Assembly: GCA_037478855.1 (NCBI GenBank)
Contig: JBBFLY010000073.1
Coordinates: forward strand, 1 to 14,187
DNA: 14,187 nucleotides
DNA from: Rhabdothermincola sp037478855
GTDB lineage: Bacteria; Actinomycetota; Acidimicrobiia; Acidimicrobiales; Acidimicrobilacustridaceae
Direction: 5' to 3'
This document shows, piece by piece, positions 6,243 through 12,960 of this stretch (within the stretch, counting starts at the first letter, position 1; every line of letters begins with the position of its first letter). The position numbers and the translations under genes were made by a program. A model generated the notes under the pieces. It saw only the letters and a list, made by a program, of their open reading frames with translations. It ran no database searches and had not been told where the DNA came from.

Positions 6243-7756
6243 GCAGGCTCGCGGGCGGCTTCGACGGCTGACCGGACGAACGGCCGCAGCTCGAATGCTG
6301 CCGGCTTCGGACGGCGAGTCTCAAGCCAGTACCGCAGCGTGGTGTGCGGCCAGTTGTTGGTGACCTTGCCGTACTCGTTCTTGTACCAGCTGCGGCAGCC
6401 CGACTCCCACACCGTCTCGTGCATGGCCTGCTGCAGCTCGCGGTTGTACTCCGCCATCACCTCCGGGACGACGTCCACGCAGCTGCGCCCCACCCGCATC
6501 ATGCGATCCAGCAGCCGCATGATGTAGTGGACCTGGCACTCGATCATGAAGATGATCGAGTTGTGGCCCAGGTTCGTGTTCGGCCCGTAGAGCATGAACA
6601 GGTTCGGGAAGCCGGACACGGCGATGCCGAGGTAGGCCTCAGCCCCCTCACGCCAAACGTCCTCGAGGGTGCGGCCGTCACGACCCTTCACCACCAGCGG
6701 TGCGAGGAAGTGCGTCGAGTCGAACCCGGTGCCGAAGATGATGGTGTCCACCGGCCGCAGCTTCCCGTCCTCGGTCACGATGCCCTCGCTGGTGATGTGG
6801 TCGATGGGGCTGGTCACCAGCTCGACGTTCTCGCGGGTGAGTGCCGGGTAGTAGTCGCTGGAGATGAGCAGTCGCTTGCAGCCCGCCGGGAAGTCAGGGG
6901 TGAGGGCCTCACGAAGCTCGGGGTCGTCAACGACGGACTCGAGGTAGCGCTTGGCGAGAACCTCGATCATCCGCCCCAGTCTGGAGTCGCGACGCATCAT
7001 CGAGAACCGTGACTCGTAGCTCACGTACAGGAACGCCCGATAGAGACGCATCGCCCCGGGGACATCGCGGAACAGCTGCTTCGTGCGCTCCGAGTAGGGA
7101 GGATTGATCCGGGGGAGGATCCAGTTCGCGGATCGCTGGTAGACGTAGAGTTGCGCCACCTTCGGCGCGATCTGCGGGATGAACTGCACCCCGCTCGCTG
7201 CGTTGCCGATCACCGCCACCCGTCGGCCGGTGAGGTCGTGGTCGTGGTTCCACCGTGCGGAGTGGAAGGTCGTGCCCTCGAAGCGCTCGAGGCCCTCGAT
7301 GTCCGGGACGAACGGGCGGTTGAGCTGCCCCAGACCCGAGACCACGACGTCGAAGCGTGATCGCTCCCCGGATCTGGTCTCGACGATCCACTCCCGGGAC
7401 TCCTCTTCCCAGGTCAGGGCCGTGACCTCCGTGTTGCAGCGAAGGTGCGGCCTCAGCCCGTAGGCGTCCGCGCAGTGCTCGAAGTAGTCGAGGATCTCCG
7501 GTTGCGCTGCGAAGTGCTGCGACCACTCGGGCCACAGCTCGAACGAGTACGAGTACAGGTGGGACTTCGCATCGCAGCACGCACCGGGGTAGGTGTTGTC
7601 CCGCCAGGTCCCCCCAACGCCGTCGGACTTCTCGAAGATGACGAACGAGTCGATGCCGGCCCGCCGGAGGGCGATGGCCATGCAAAGACCGCCGGCCCCG
7701 GCCCCCAGGATCGCGACCCGTGGTGTTGAGCCCGTGTCGATCCTCCGCCCCCTCAT
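6233..7756 (-). CDS. Flavin-containing monooxygenase, Baeyer-Villiger type
   Basis: This 507-aa protein has a first dinucleotide-binding loop GAGAGG (18-23) for FAD and the phrase GGTWRDNTYPGACCD (48-62). The Baeyer-Villiger fingerprint region is FEGTTFHSARWNHD (159-172), and a second loop IGNAASG (183-189) binds NADPH. The fingerprint FxGxxxHxxxW is intact, but the residue after W is Asn where the consensus has Pro or Asp; related 4-hydroxyacetophenone monooxygenase-like proteins also vary here. The enzyme should insert oxygen next to a ketone using NADPH and O2, or oxygenate a heteroatom. ATG 7756 is chosen because AGGAG lies 6 nt upstream (7767-7763); a TTG at 7774 would add six residues. 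It lies 38 bp downstream of the uncharacterised gene on the same strand, probably in one operon. Confidence 0.88.
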   Translation of the reverse strand: MRGRRIDTGSTPRVAILGAGAGGLCMAIALRRAGIDSFVIFEKSDGVGGTWRDNTYPGACCDAKSHLYSYSFELWPEWSQHFAAQPEILDYFEHCADAYGLRPHLRCNTEVTALTWEEESREWIVETRSGERSRFDVVVSGLGQLNRPFVPDIEGLERFEGTTFHSARWNHDHDLTGRRVAVIGNAASGVQFIPQIAPKVAQLYVYQRSANWILPRINPPYSERTKQLFRDVPGAMRLYRAFLYVSYESRFSMMRRDSRLGRMIEVLAKRYLESVVDDPELREALTPDFPAGCKRLLISSDYYPALTRENVELVTSPIDHITSEGIVTEDGKLRPVDTIIFGTGFDSTHFLAPLVVKGRDGRTLEDVWREGAEAYLGIAVSGFPNLFMLYGPNTNLGHNSIIFMIECQVHYIMRLLDRMMRVGRSCVDVVPEVMAEYNRELQQAMHETVWESGCRSWYKNEYGKVTNNWPHTTLRYWLETRRPKPAAFELRPFVRSAVEAAREPAHG

Positions 7757-7762
7757 CCCGTG

Positions 7763-7767
7763 CTCCT
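7763..7767 (-). promoter_or_regulatory. Ribosome-binding site deciding the monooxygenase start
   Basis: AGGAG on the minus strand, 6 nt before the ATG at 7756, favours this start over the in-frame TTG at 7774. Confidence 0.6.
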
Positions 7768-7794
7768 GTTCCAAGAGGTGTCCGTCGCGCCACC

Positions 7795-8511
7795 CTAAGG
7801 GATTCGACCCTGCTCTTCCACGCCGGACCGCCCGGGTGCGGGCACGTGAGGTGTGCCGTCGCGCATCGGCGGGAACTCGTAGGTGGCCGCGGTCGTGGAG
7901 CGCACGATCCTGGTCACCTCAGGCTCGGGCAGGGTCTCGGTGTCGTCGTCGATCACCACCTCCCACCTGCAGTGAGGCACCTGGTCGGCCGGGTCCCTCG
8001 GTGGACGATGGACGGGTCTGATCCGGGCCTTCGGGTTCACCGCCTGTGCCGTGTAGTCGAACGTGCCGTCCTCGATGTGATGGCACATGCTGGTCACCGC
8101 TCTCGGTCCGTACGGCTCCACATCGAGCAGGGCTCCACAGGAGGCCAGCTCGAAGAAGCCGTGGCGCTCGTCGACGACCTCGTAGCGGACGTCCATGTAG
8201 TGCTGGGCGAAGCCCGGATCCACCTGCAGCACCTTGAAGATGGCCTCGACGTCGTCGCCCTCGATGTTGAGGATCCGGCGTAGGCGCTCGCCGTAGATGG
8301 GGCTGGCCCCACGCCACTCGTCGATCGCGATCTCCTGGACCGCCTGCTGCCCGTACCGCATACCGATGGCCGTGAACACCGCGCGGTCGAGCAGTTGGAC
8401 GATCAGGGCGTACTCCCTGACCAGCCGGACCAACGCCTCCTTCGAGAGATCCTCGTAGCGGAAGTCGGGGTCGAACGGCCCGGAGTAGTCGTCACGCTCG
8501 TCGGTTGCCAT
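7795..8511 (-). CDS. Uncharacterised 238-aa protein upstream of the monooxygenase
   Basis: I do not recognise a firm family. The N-terminus (GPFDPDFRYEDLSKEALVRL, residues 11-30) leads into a helical region with LLDRAVFTAIGMRYGQQAV and ERLRRILNIEGDDVEAIFKVLQ. The C-terminal half carries spaced cysteines and histidines: FELASCGALLDVEPYG, SMCHHIEDGTF and PHCRWEVVID. This is loosely reminiscent of proteins like L-2-amino-thiazoline-4-carboxylate hydrolase or DUF6125, where conserved Cys and acidic residues cluster, but this is a weak guess. The tail is proline-rich. The ATG at 8511 has an excellent AGGAGGAG ribosome-binding site 5 nt away (8524-8517). The frame is open far upstream only because stops are rare in GC-rich antisense frames. 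It is the first gene of a likely operon with the monooxygenase. Confidence 0.75.
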   Translation of the reverse strand: MATDERDDYSGPFDPDFRYEDLSKEALVRLVREYALIVQLLDRAVFTAIGMRYGQQAVQEIAIDEWRGASPIYGERLRRILNIEGDDVEAIFKVLQVDPGFAQHYMDVRYEVVDERHGFFELASCGALLDVEPYGPRAVTSMCHHIEDGTFDYTAQAVNPKARIRPVHRPPRDPADQVPHCRWEVVIDDDTETLPEPEVTRIVRSTTAATYEFPPMRDGTPHVPAPGRSGVEEQGRIP

Positions 8512-8695
8512 CGTCACTCCTCCTCGCGATGAGGTGGCTCTGCTCCTCTCCTCCGGCCAGCACCGACGAGACCAGCACGTCGCGGTGACCGTGATCTCGG
8601 TGACACGGTGGCGGATCACCTGTTCGAACCCGGCACGATCACGTCGACCCCACCCCGGTAGATGACGCCGGGGATCCATCCGCCGCCCCGCGCTG
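8512..8695. other. Divergent intergenic region with repeated CGGTGAC boxes
   Basis: The promoters of the minus-strand pair and the plus-strand set should both lie here. I see CGGTGAC at 8583-8589 and 8598-8604, CGGTGGC at 8606-8612, and an inverted repeat GTGATC (8591-8596) / GATCAC (8614-8619) with a 17-bp spacer. These could bind a shared regulator. No clear -10 or -35 boxes stand out. Confidence 0.35.
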
Positions 8696-8887
8696 ATGCC
8701 GACGCCCCACGTAGCAGACCGAGCAGCCCGAGCTTGCCTCCCTCGTGCCTGCAAGGTCGAGAATGTTGCCATGGAGCATCCTGCCATCGTGCAGGTCGAG
8801 GTGGTCGACTCCTTCCCGCTCGACTCCTTCCCGCTCAACGCCAGCGGCAAGGTCTTCACGTCCGAGCTTCGGGAGCGGGCCCGTTGA
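8696..8887 (+). pseudogene. Relic of an acyl-CoA synthetase C-terminus
   Basis: A 63-codon frame ends with DSFPLDSFPLNASGKV followed by FTSELRERAR. PLNASGKV plus a basic tail is the extreme C-terminal A10 motif of fatty-acyl-CoA synthetases, whose lysine takes part in adenylation. The preceding residues (HPAIVQVEVVDSFPL) also fit that region, but nothing further upstream looks like a ligase, so only the last 30-40 residues survive. A 15-bp tandem duplication (8807-8821 and 8822-8836) doubles DSFPL. The stop overlaps the TTG start of the next gene (TTGA), as expected if the lost ligase once headed this operon. It could still be translated as a small peptide from the ATG at 8771. Confidence 0.5.
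8807..8836 (+). repeat. 15-bp perfect tandem duplication
   Basis: GACTCCTTCCCGCTC occurs twice head to tail (8807-8821, 8822-8836) and keeps frame, adding five residues to the ligase relic. Confidence 0.9.
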
Positions 8888-9747
8888 CCTCCCCCACGGA
8901 ACCCCCGGGCTGCCTCCCCCTTCCCACCCGCCGGGTCCGCTTCGAGTACCCGAGCGACTTCGATCCCGCCTGGAACCGTGCGCTGCCCGAGTTCGCGTTC
9001 GGGGCGAACAGCGTCTCGCTGCTCATGCCCTACGCCGAGCCCTACTTCATCCGCTCGATCCGAGCTGCGCTCGTCGACCTCGACGACCGTCTGCGCCCGC
9101 GGGTGGAGTCGTTCCTCCGCCAGGAGTCGGGCCACTACCGCCAACACCGCCGGTTCAACGACCTCATCGCCGAGCGCTACCGGGGCATCCGGCGCCTGGA
9201 GCGCTGGATCGCGGGGGCCTACGGATGGCTGGGGCGGACGCGCAGCGTCCGGTTCAACGTGGCGTTCGCCGCAGCGAGCGAGACCATCGCCTTCGCCCTC
9301 GCCCGCTGGTCGGAGGCGCACCTCGACGACTTCTTCGACGAAGGCGACCCGGTCGCCACGACGCTGTTCCTCTGGCACCTCGCCGAGGAGGTGGAGCACA
9401 AGGCCGTCGCCTACGACGTCTTCGAGGCGATCGACGGATCGCGCCTCAGGTACTCGATCGCCATGCTCAGCACCTTCACGCTGCTCGCCTGGTTCGCCAT
9501 CATCGGCACCCTGCTCATGGTGATCGGCTCGGGTCGGATGTGGCGACCCGTCACGTACGTCCGGCTCCTCCGGTGGTCGGTGAGCCTCGCCTTCGCGGTC
9601 CTGCCGGTGATGGCCGCCTCCGCCCTCCCTGGCCACCACCCGAGCGATCTCGCGGATCCGGTGTTCCTCCCGACGTGGCTGCGCCAGTACGACCCCGTGA
9701 CGGGAACCCTGCCACTGTGGCGTGACCCGTCGGCGCGGACGGCCTGA
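8884..9747 (+). CDS. Ferritin-like metal-dependent hydrolase (PF10118-type)
   Basis: This 287-aa protein matches the size and motifs of the predicted metal-dependent hydrolase family. Candidate diiron ligands lie on successive helices: Glu52 in PYAEPYFIRSI, Glu81 and His84 in RQESGHYRQHRRFN, a Glu in AASETIAFAL, and a Glu-x-x-His-type cluster in LAEEVEHKAVAYDV. A hydrophobic segment near residues 195-240 (LSTFTLLAWFAIIGTLLMVIG and following) suggests membrane association. The in vivo reaction of this family is not established. TTG 8884 is chosen because it overlaps the relic's stop codon (TTGA) and has GGGAG upstream. The frame extends to an ATG at 8662, but that extra part is proline-rich and shares bases with the ligase relic. 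The OYE-like gene follows after 54 bp. Confidence 0.78.
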   Translation: MTSPTEPPGCLPLPTRRVRFEYPSDFDPAWNRALPEFAFGANSVSLLMPYAEPYFIRSIRAALVDLDDRLRPRVESFLRQESGHYRQHRRFNDLIAERYRGIRRLERWIAGAYGWLGRTRSVRFNVAFAAASETIAFALARWSEAHLDDFFDEGDPVATTLFLWHLAEEVEHKAVAYDVFEAIDGSRLRYSIAMLSTFTLLAWFAIIGTLLMVIGSGRMWRPVTYVRLLRWSVSLAFAVLPVMAASALPGHHPSDLADPVFLPTWLRQYDPVTGTLPLWRDPSARTA

Positions 9748-9801
9748 CGCCCGCGGGGCTCTCGTTCCCGGGCTGCCGGCGTCGGCGGCCATGATGAAGC
9801 C

Positions 9802-11010
9802 ATGGCGAACACCGCTCCCGACCCGTTCTCTCCCGCTCGACTCGGGCCGGTCACCCTCCGGAACCGGATCATCAAGGCGGCGACCTTCGAAGGCGCCACG
9901 CCGAATCACGTCGTCAGCGACCGGCTCATCGAGTTTCACCGCGCCGTGGCACGCGGCGGGGTCGGTATGACCACGGTCGCCTACTGCGCGGTCTCCCCAG
10001 AGGGGTGCGGAACCCCCAACGAGATCATCCTCAACGACGCCGCGGTCCCTGGTCTGGCCCGGCTTGCCGAGGAGCTGCACGCTCTGGGGGCGGCGGTGTC
10101 GGTGCAGATCGGCCATGCGGGCGCGGTCGCGGCCGCCACCGGTCACCGTGGCCTGTCACCGTCCCGCATCTTCAGCCCGCTGGCGATGCGGTTCACGAAA
10201 CCCGTGACGACCGAGGACATCCGTCGGATCTCCCAGGACTTCGCCGACGCCGCTCGGCGGGTCGCCGACGCGGGTGCAGACGCCGTGGAGCTGCACTTCG
10301 GGCACGGCTACCTGGTCAGCGAGTTCTTCAGCCCGCGGCTCAACAGGCGCACCGACGAGTGGGGTGGGTCGCTCCAGAACCGGAGCCGGTTCGCCCGCCG
10401 GGTGGCTTCGATGGTGCGCGACGCGGTGGGCGACCGGCTCGCGGTCATCGCCAAGCTCAACATGGCCGACGGCGTTCCCGGCGGGCTCTGGCTCGACGAG
10501 AGCGTGGAGATCGCCCGGATGCTCGAGGCCGACGGCGCGCTCGATGCCCTCGAGCTCACCGCCGGCAGCTCCCTGCAGAACCCGATGTACCTCTTCCGTG
10601 GGGAGGCGCCCATCCACGAGATGGCGGCGGTGTTCCCCCAGCCGATCCGCATTGGCTTCAAGCTGCTCGGCCGCCGCTTCCTGCCCACCTACCCCTACGA
10701 GGAGGCCTACCTCCTCCCGTACGCCCGTCAGTTCAGGGCCGCGCTCTCGATGCCGTTGATCTTGCTCGGCGGCATCAACCGGCGCGACACGATCGAGCGG
10801 GCGATGCTCGAAGGCTTCGACTTCGTTGCCATGGGCCGTGCGCTCCTCCGGGAGCCGGACCTCGTCACCCGATTTCGTGACGGCCGCGCACAGGAGGGGC
10901 TGTGCATCCACTGCAACAAGTGCATGCCGACGATCTACCGCGGGACCCGGTGCGTCCTCGTCTCGGACAGCACCAGCGATGCGGCGACGCGGGCGAGCAC
11001 GGAACCGTGA
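9802..11010 (+). CDS. Old-yellow-enzyme-family NADH:flavin oxidoreductase
   Basis: This 402-aa protein is a single TIM-barrel FMN enzyme. It starts FSPARLGPVTLRNRII, the usual OYE opening, and VQIGHAG (101-107) lies on the FMN face. ELHFGHGYLVSEFFSPRLN (163-181) carries the His165/His168 substrate pair, and RTDEWGGS (183-190) is the family signature. The C-terminus has four cysteines, C368IHC371NKC374 and C384. Long relatives such as 2,4-dienoyl-CoA reductase carry a 4Fe-4S cluster through Cx2Cx3Cx11-12C; here the spacing is Cx2Cx2Cx9C. The NADPH-binding domain of those longer enzymes is absent. It should reduce an activated C=C bond (enone or enoyl type) using reduced FMN; the substrate is unknown. 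ATG 9802 has only a weak ribosome-binding site. Confidence 0.87.
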   Translation: MANTAPDPFSPARLGPVTLRNRIIKAATFEGATPNHVVSDRLIEFHRAVARGGVGMTTVAYCAVSPEGCGTPNEIILNDAAVPGLARLAEELHALGAAVSVQIGHAGAVAAATGHRGLSPSRIFSPLAMRFTKPVTTEDIRRISQDFADAARRVADAGADAVELHFGHGYLVSEFFSPRLNRRTDEWGGSLQNRSRFARRVASMVRDAVGDRLAVIAKLNMADGVPGGLWLDESVEIARMLEADGALDALELTAGSSLQNPMYLFRGEAPIHEMAAVFPQPIRIGFKLLGRRFLPTYPYEEAYLLPYARQFRAALSMPLILLGGINRRDTIERAMLEGFDFVAMGRALLREPDLVTRFRDGRAQEGLCIHCNKCMPTIYRGTRCVLVSDSTSDAATRASTEP

Positions 11011-11083
11011 CCAGCGGCGCGTTCCGTGCGAGACTTTGGCCTGTTCCGTCGCCGGCGAGCCGGTGTCCCGGGGAGATCCACAG

Positions 11084-11914
11084 ATGACACGTCCATCGAA
11101 AGCTGCCGCCCTCGCGCTCTGCGCGGTGCTGTTGCTCGCAGCGTGCTCCAGCAAGGAGTCCAAGGAAGCCGACCGACGGGAGACGACCGGTACCACCCAG
11201 GAGCAGGCCAGCGCGACCACCGAAGCGCCGGCGAAGACCGCGACCACGGTTGATACCGACAACGACGAGGAGCTGGCCAGGAGCGCGCTCATCACCGTCT
11301 CCGATCTCCCGCCGGGTGAGTGGACGACGGGCTCGACCGACTCCTCCGCGGGCAATGATTCCGATGGGGCCGGTCAGCTGAGGAAGGTCCCGTCGTGCAA
11401 GAAGCTGGTCGAGGATCCCAAGGCGATCGAGGCGAGCTCGACCGGCCGCGCCTCGGTCGAGTTCTCGCGTGGCGCTGACAGCCAGATCCAGATCAGCAAC
11501 GACGTTGAGCTGTGGCCGTCCGCCGAGACGGTGAAGCAGATCGGGACCCTCACCGACGCTCCTGGCTTCCAGGAGTGCATGAGCGATGCGATCTCCTCAC
11601 AGATGGCCGACAGCGCGGAGTCACCGTTCGCACCTAGCGGGTTCCAGGTCTCCGGGTTCAACGTCGGGGTGGACGCTGAGAGCGCCGGGGTCGACTTCAT
11701 CACCGGCGTGACGATCAAGTTCAACCTCTCCATCGAGGAGATGACCGGCAGCGGGACCGTCCGGATGGTCTTCATCGGCTCGGGCCGGGGTCTCGCCACG
11801 GTGAGCCTGATGGGCTTCGAGATGCCCAGCCTCTCCGAGCCGGTCAACCTCGATTCGATCGACCTCGCGAAGCCGGTGAAGGCCGCCGCGGCCAAGCTGG
11901 CCAAGATCACCTGA
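11084..11914 (+). CDS. Secreted lipoprotein of unknown function
   Basis: This 276-aa protein has a clear lipobox, LLLAAC with Cys21, after a basic N-terminus and hydrophobic core. A Thr/Glu/Ala-rich linker (about residues 24-62) leads to a mature domain containing ALITVSDLPPGEW (68-80), a phrase common in actinobacterial surface lipoproteins. Cys105 and Cys165 could form a disulfide outside the cell. The fold is likely beta-rich (GSGTVRMVFIGSGRGLATVSLMG near the C-terminus). I cannot assign a function. ATG 11084 is preferred over longer starts because GGGAG lies 8 nt upstream and the signal peptide begins there. Confidence 0.82.
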   Translation: MTRPSKAAALALCAVLLLAACSSKESKEADRRETTGTTQEQASATTEAPAKTATTVDTDNDEELARSALITVSDLPPGEWTTGSTDSSAGNDSDGAGQLRKVPSCKKLVEDPKAIEASSTGRASVEFSRGADSQIQISNDVELWPSAETVKQIGTLTDAPGFQECMSDAISSQMADSAESPFAPSGFQVSGFNVGVDAESAGVDFITGVTIKFNLSIEEMTGSGTVRMVFIGSGRGLATVSLMGFEMPSLSEPVNLDSIDLAKPVKAAAAKLAKIT

Positions 11915-11954
11915 TCGCCGGTCGCGTTCGGTCTGCTCGGCGACGTGGCTGATC

Positions 11955-11960
11955 TACCAT
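11955..11960 (+). promoter_or_regulatory. Leaderless -10 box before the membrane protein
   Basis: TACCAT is followed by 6 nt and the GTG at 11967, the spacing expected for a -10 box whose transcript starts at the start codon. No ribosome-binding site is present. An ATG inside the box (11959) hits a stop after three codons, so it cannot be the start. Confidence 0.45.
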
Positions 11961-11966
11961 GGCTCG

Positions 11967-12788
11967 GTGACTGAGAGCGCACTGATCCCTCTGGCCGGTG
12001 CGGCGATCGCGACCGTCGCTGCGGTGCGGGGCACCTGGTCGCCATGCGGGCAGTCGATGCTGTCGTCAATCAACCCGCTCACTGAGCTGGGCCGTGGCCA
12101 CCGCTACGCACGCACGGCCGGGTTCTTCGTGGCCGGCGCCCTCGTCGGTGGCGCGCTGGTCGGGGCGGTCGCGGCGATGCTCGCCGCTGGGGTCGCGGCA
12201 GTCGACCTCAGCGACCGGCAGCGCGCGGCCCTGCTGGCGCTGGCCGCGCTCTCGGGTGCGGTCGTGGATGCCGGCCACCTGCGGTGGCGCACCCCGTTCC
12301 TCCGCCGCCAGGTGAACGAGGACTGGTTGGCAGGGTTCCGCCCCTGGGTGTACGGAGCGGGCTTCGGCTTCCAGATCGGGACCGGTGTCATGACCTACGT
12401 GATGACGACGGGGGTCTTCGTCGCCGTGCTCGCAGCTGTGCTGAGCGCGTCCGTTCGGCAAGCGGTGCTGATCATGGCGGTCTTCGGTGCGGTGCGTGGC
12501 AGCGCCATCCTGCTCAGCGCCCGGGTCCGCTGCTTCGAGGACCTCCAACGGCTGCACCGCCGGTTCGAGGCGTGGCGTGAGCCGACCCGCCGACTCACCA
12601 TCGCCAGCCTCGGCGTCTCGGGCGCGCTCCTGACCGCTGCTGCCAGTGGCTCCGCGGCACTGGCGCTTCCGCTCGCGATCGGCGCGGTCGCCCTGGCACT
12701 CACCGCCCGACCGGCGGACGTGGGAACGGACCCGGGCGCCAGCATCCGTTCCGCGTCCTCGCGCGCCGCCACCCCGGCGCTGTCGTGA
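11967..12788 (+). CDS. Multi-pass membrane protein of unknown function
   Basis: This 273-aa protein has hydrophobic stretches at about residues 4-20, 50-75, 86-103, 130-160, 165-183 and 210-245, so five to seven membrane passes are likely. A conserved-looking motif, W24SPCGQSMLSSINPLTE, follows the first segment, then a basic RGHRYAR loop. A Cys-Pro-rich start of this kind recalls CcdA/DsbD- or LysE-like transporters, but there is no second conserved cysteine of the CcdA pattern, so I leave the function open. The loop RVRCFEDLQRLHRRFEAWREP (about 186-206) should be cytoplasmic and positively charged. The GTG at 11967 fits the leaderless promoter. It lies 52 bp after the lipoprotein gene. Confidence 0.72.
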   Translation: MTESALIPLAGAAIATVAAVRGTWSPCGQSMLSSINPLTELGRGHRYARTAGFFVAGALVGGALVGAVAAMLAAGVAAVDLSDRQRAALLALAALSGAVVDAGHLRWRTPFLRRQVNEDWLAGFRPWVYGAGFGFQIGTGVMTYVMTTGVFVAVLAAVLSASVRQAVLIMAVFGAVRGSAILLSARVRCFEDLQRLHRRFEAWREPTRRLTIASLGVSGALLTAAASGSAALALPLAIGAVALALTARPADVGTDPGASIRSASSRAATPALS

Positions 12789-12903
12789 ACGGGTCCGCAC
12801 CGGCACCGGGGGCGGGGGTCTGTCGCGCTCGATCAGCCCCTCCCTGACCTTCCCGCTCGCACGCACCTTTCGGAACGGCAGTGCGCTGAGTTCAGTGCCT
12901 TTG

Positions 12904-12927
12904 ATAGGGCGAGTTGTGTATCCCTAT
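12904..12927. repeat. ATAGGG/CCCTAT inverted repeat in the adenylating-enzyme promoter region
   Basis: ATAGGG (12904-12909) and CCCTAT (12922-12927) are perfect inverse copies with a 12-bp spacer, in an AT-rich island that contrasts with the surrounding GC-rich DNA. TTGATA at 12901-12906 could serve as a -35 box for an additional upstream promoter. Confidence 0.35.
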
Positions 12928-12936
12928 TCCAACTGA

Positions 12937-12955
12937 TTAGGTTTGCCTACCATGG
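12937..12955. promoter_or_regulatory. DtxR/IdeR-like iron box overlapping a -10 element
   Basis: TTAGGTTTGCCTACCATGG matches 14 of 19 positions of the DtxR consensus TTAGGTTAGCCTAACCTAA. The first half is perfect and there is a central TAGG-TTTG-CCTA palindrome. It covers the probable -10 box TACCAT (12948-12953), which is 7 nt before the GTG at 12961. An iron-loaded DtxR/IdeR protein bound here would block transcription. The match was counted by eye; chance similarity is possible. Confidence 0.45.
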
Positions 12956-12960
12956 AGGCC

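Noticed and set aside
8662..8883. A longer metal-dependent hydrolase starting at the ATG at 8662
   Set aside because: The extra 74 residues are Pro/Arg/Ser-rich with no motif, and the same bases encode the acyl-CoA synthetase relic in another frame. The TTG at 8884 gives the family-typical length.
7795..10146. A 783-codon minus-strand open frame
   Set aside because: Only the last 238 codons look like protein and have a proper start with a strong ribosome-binding site. The rest is antisense to the metal-dependent hydrolase and OYE-like genes, has low-complexity composition, and is open only because stops are rare in GC-rich DNA.
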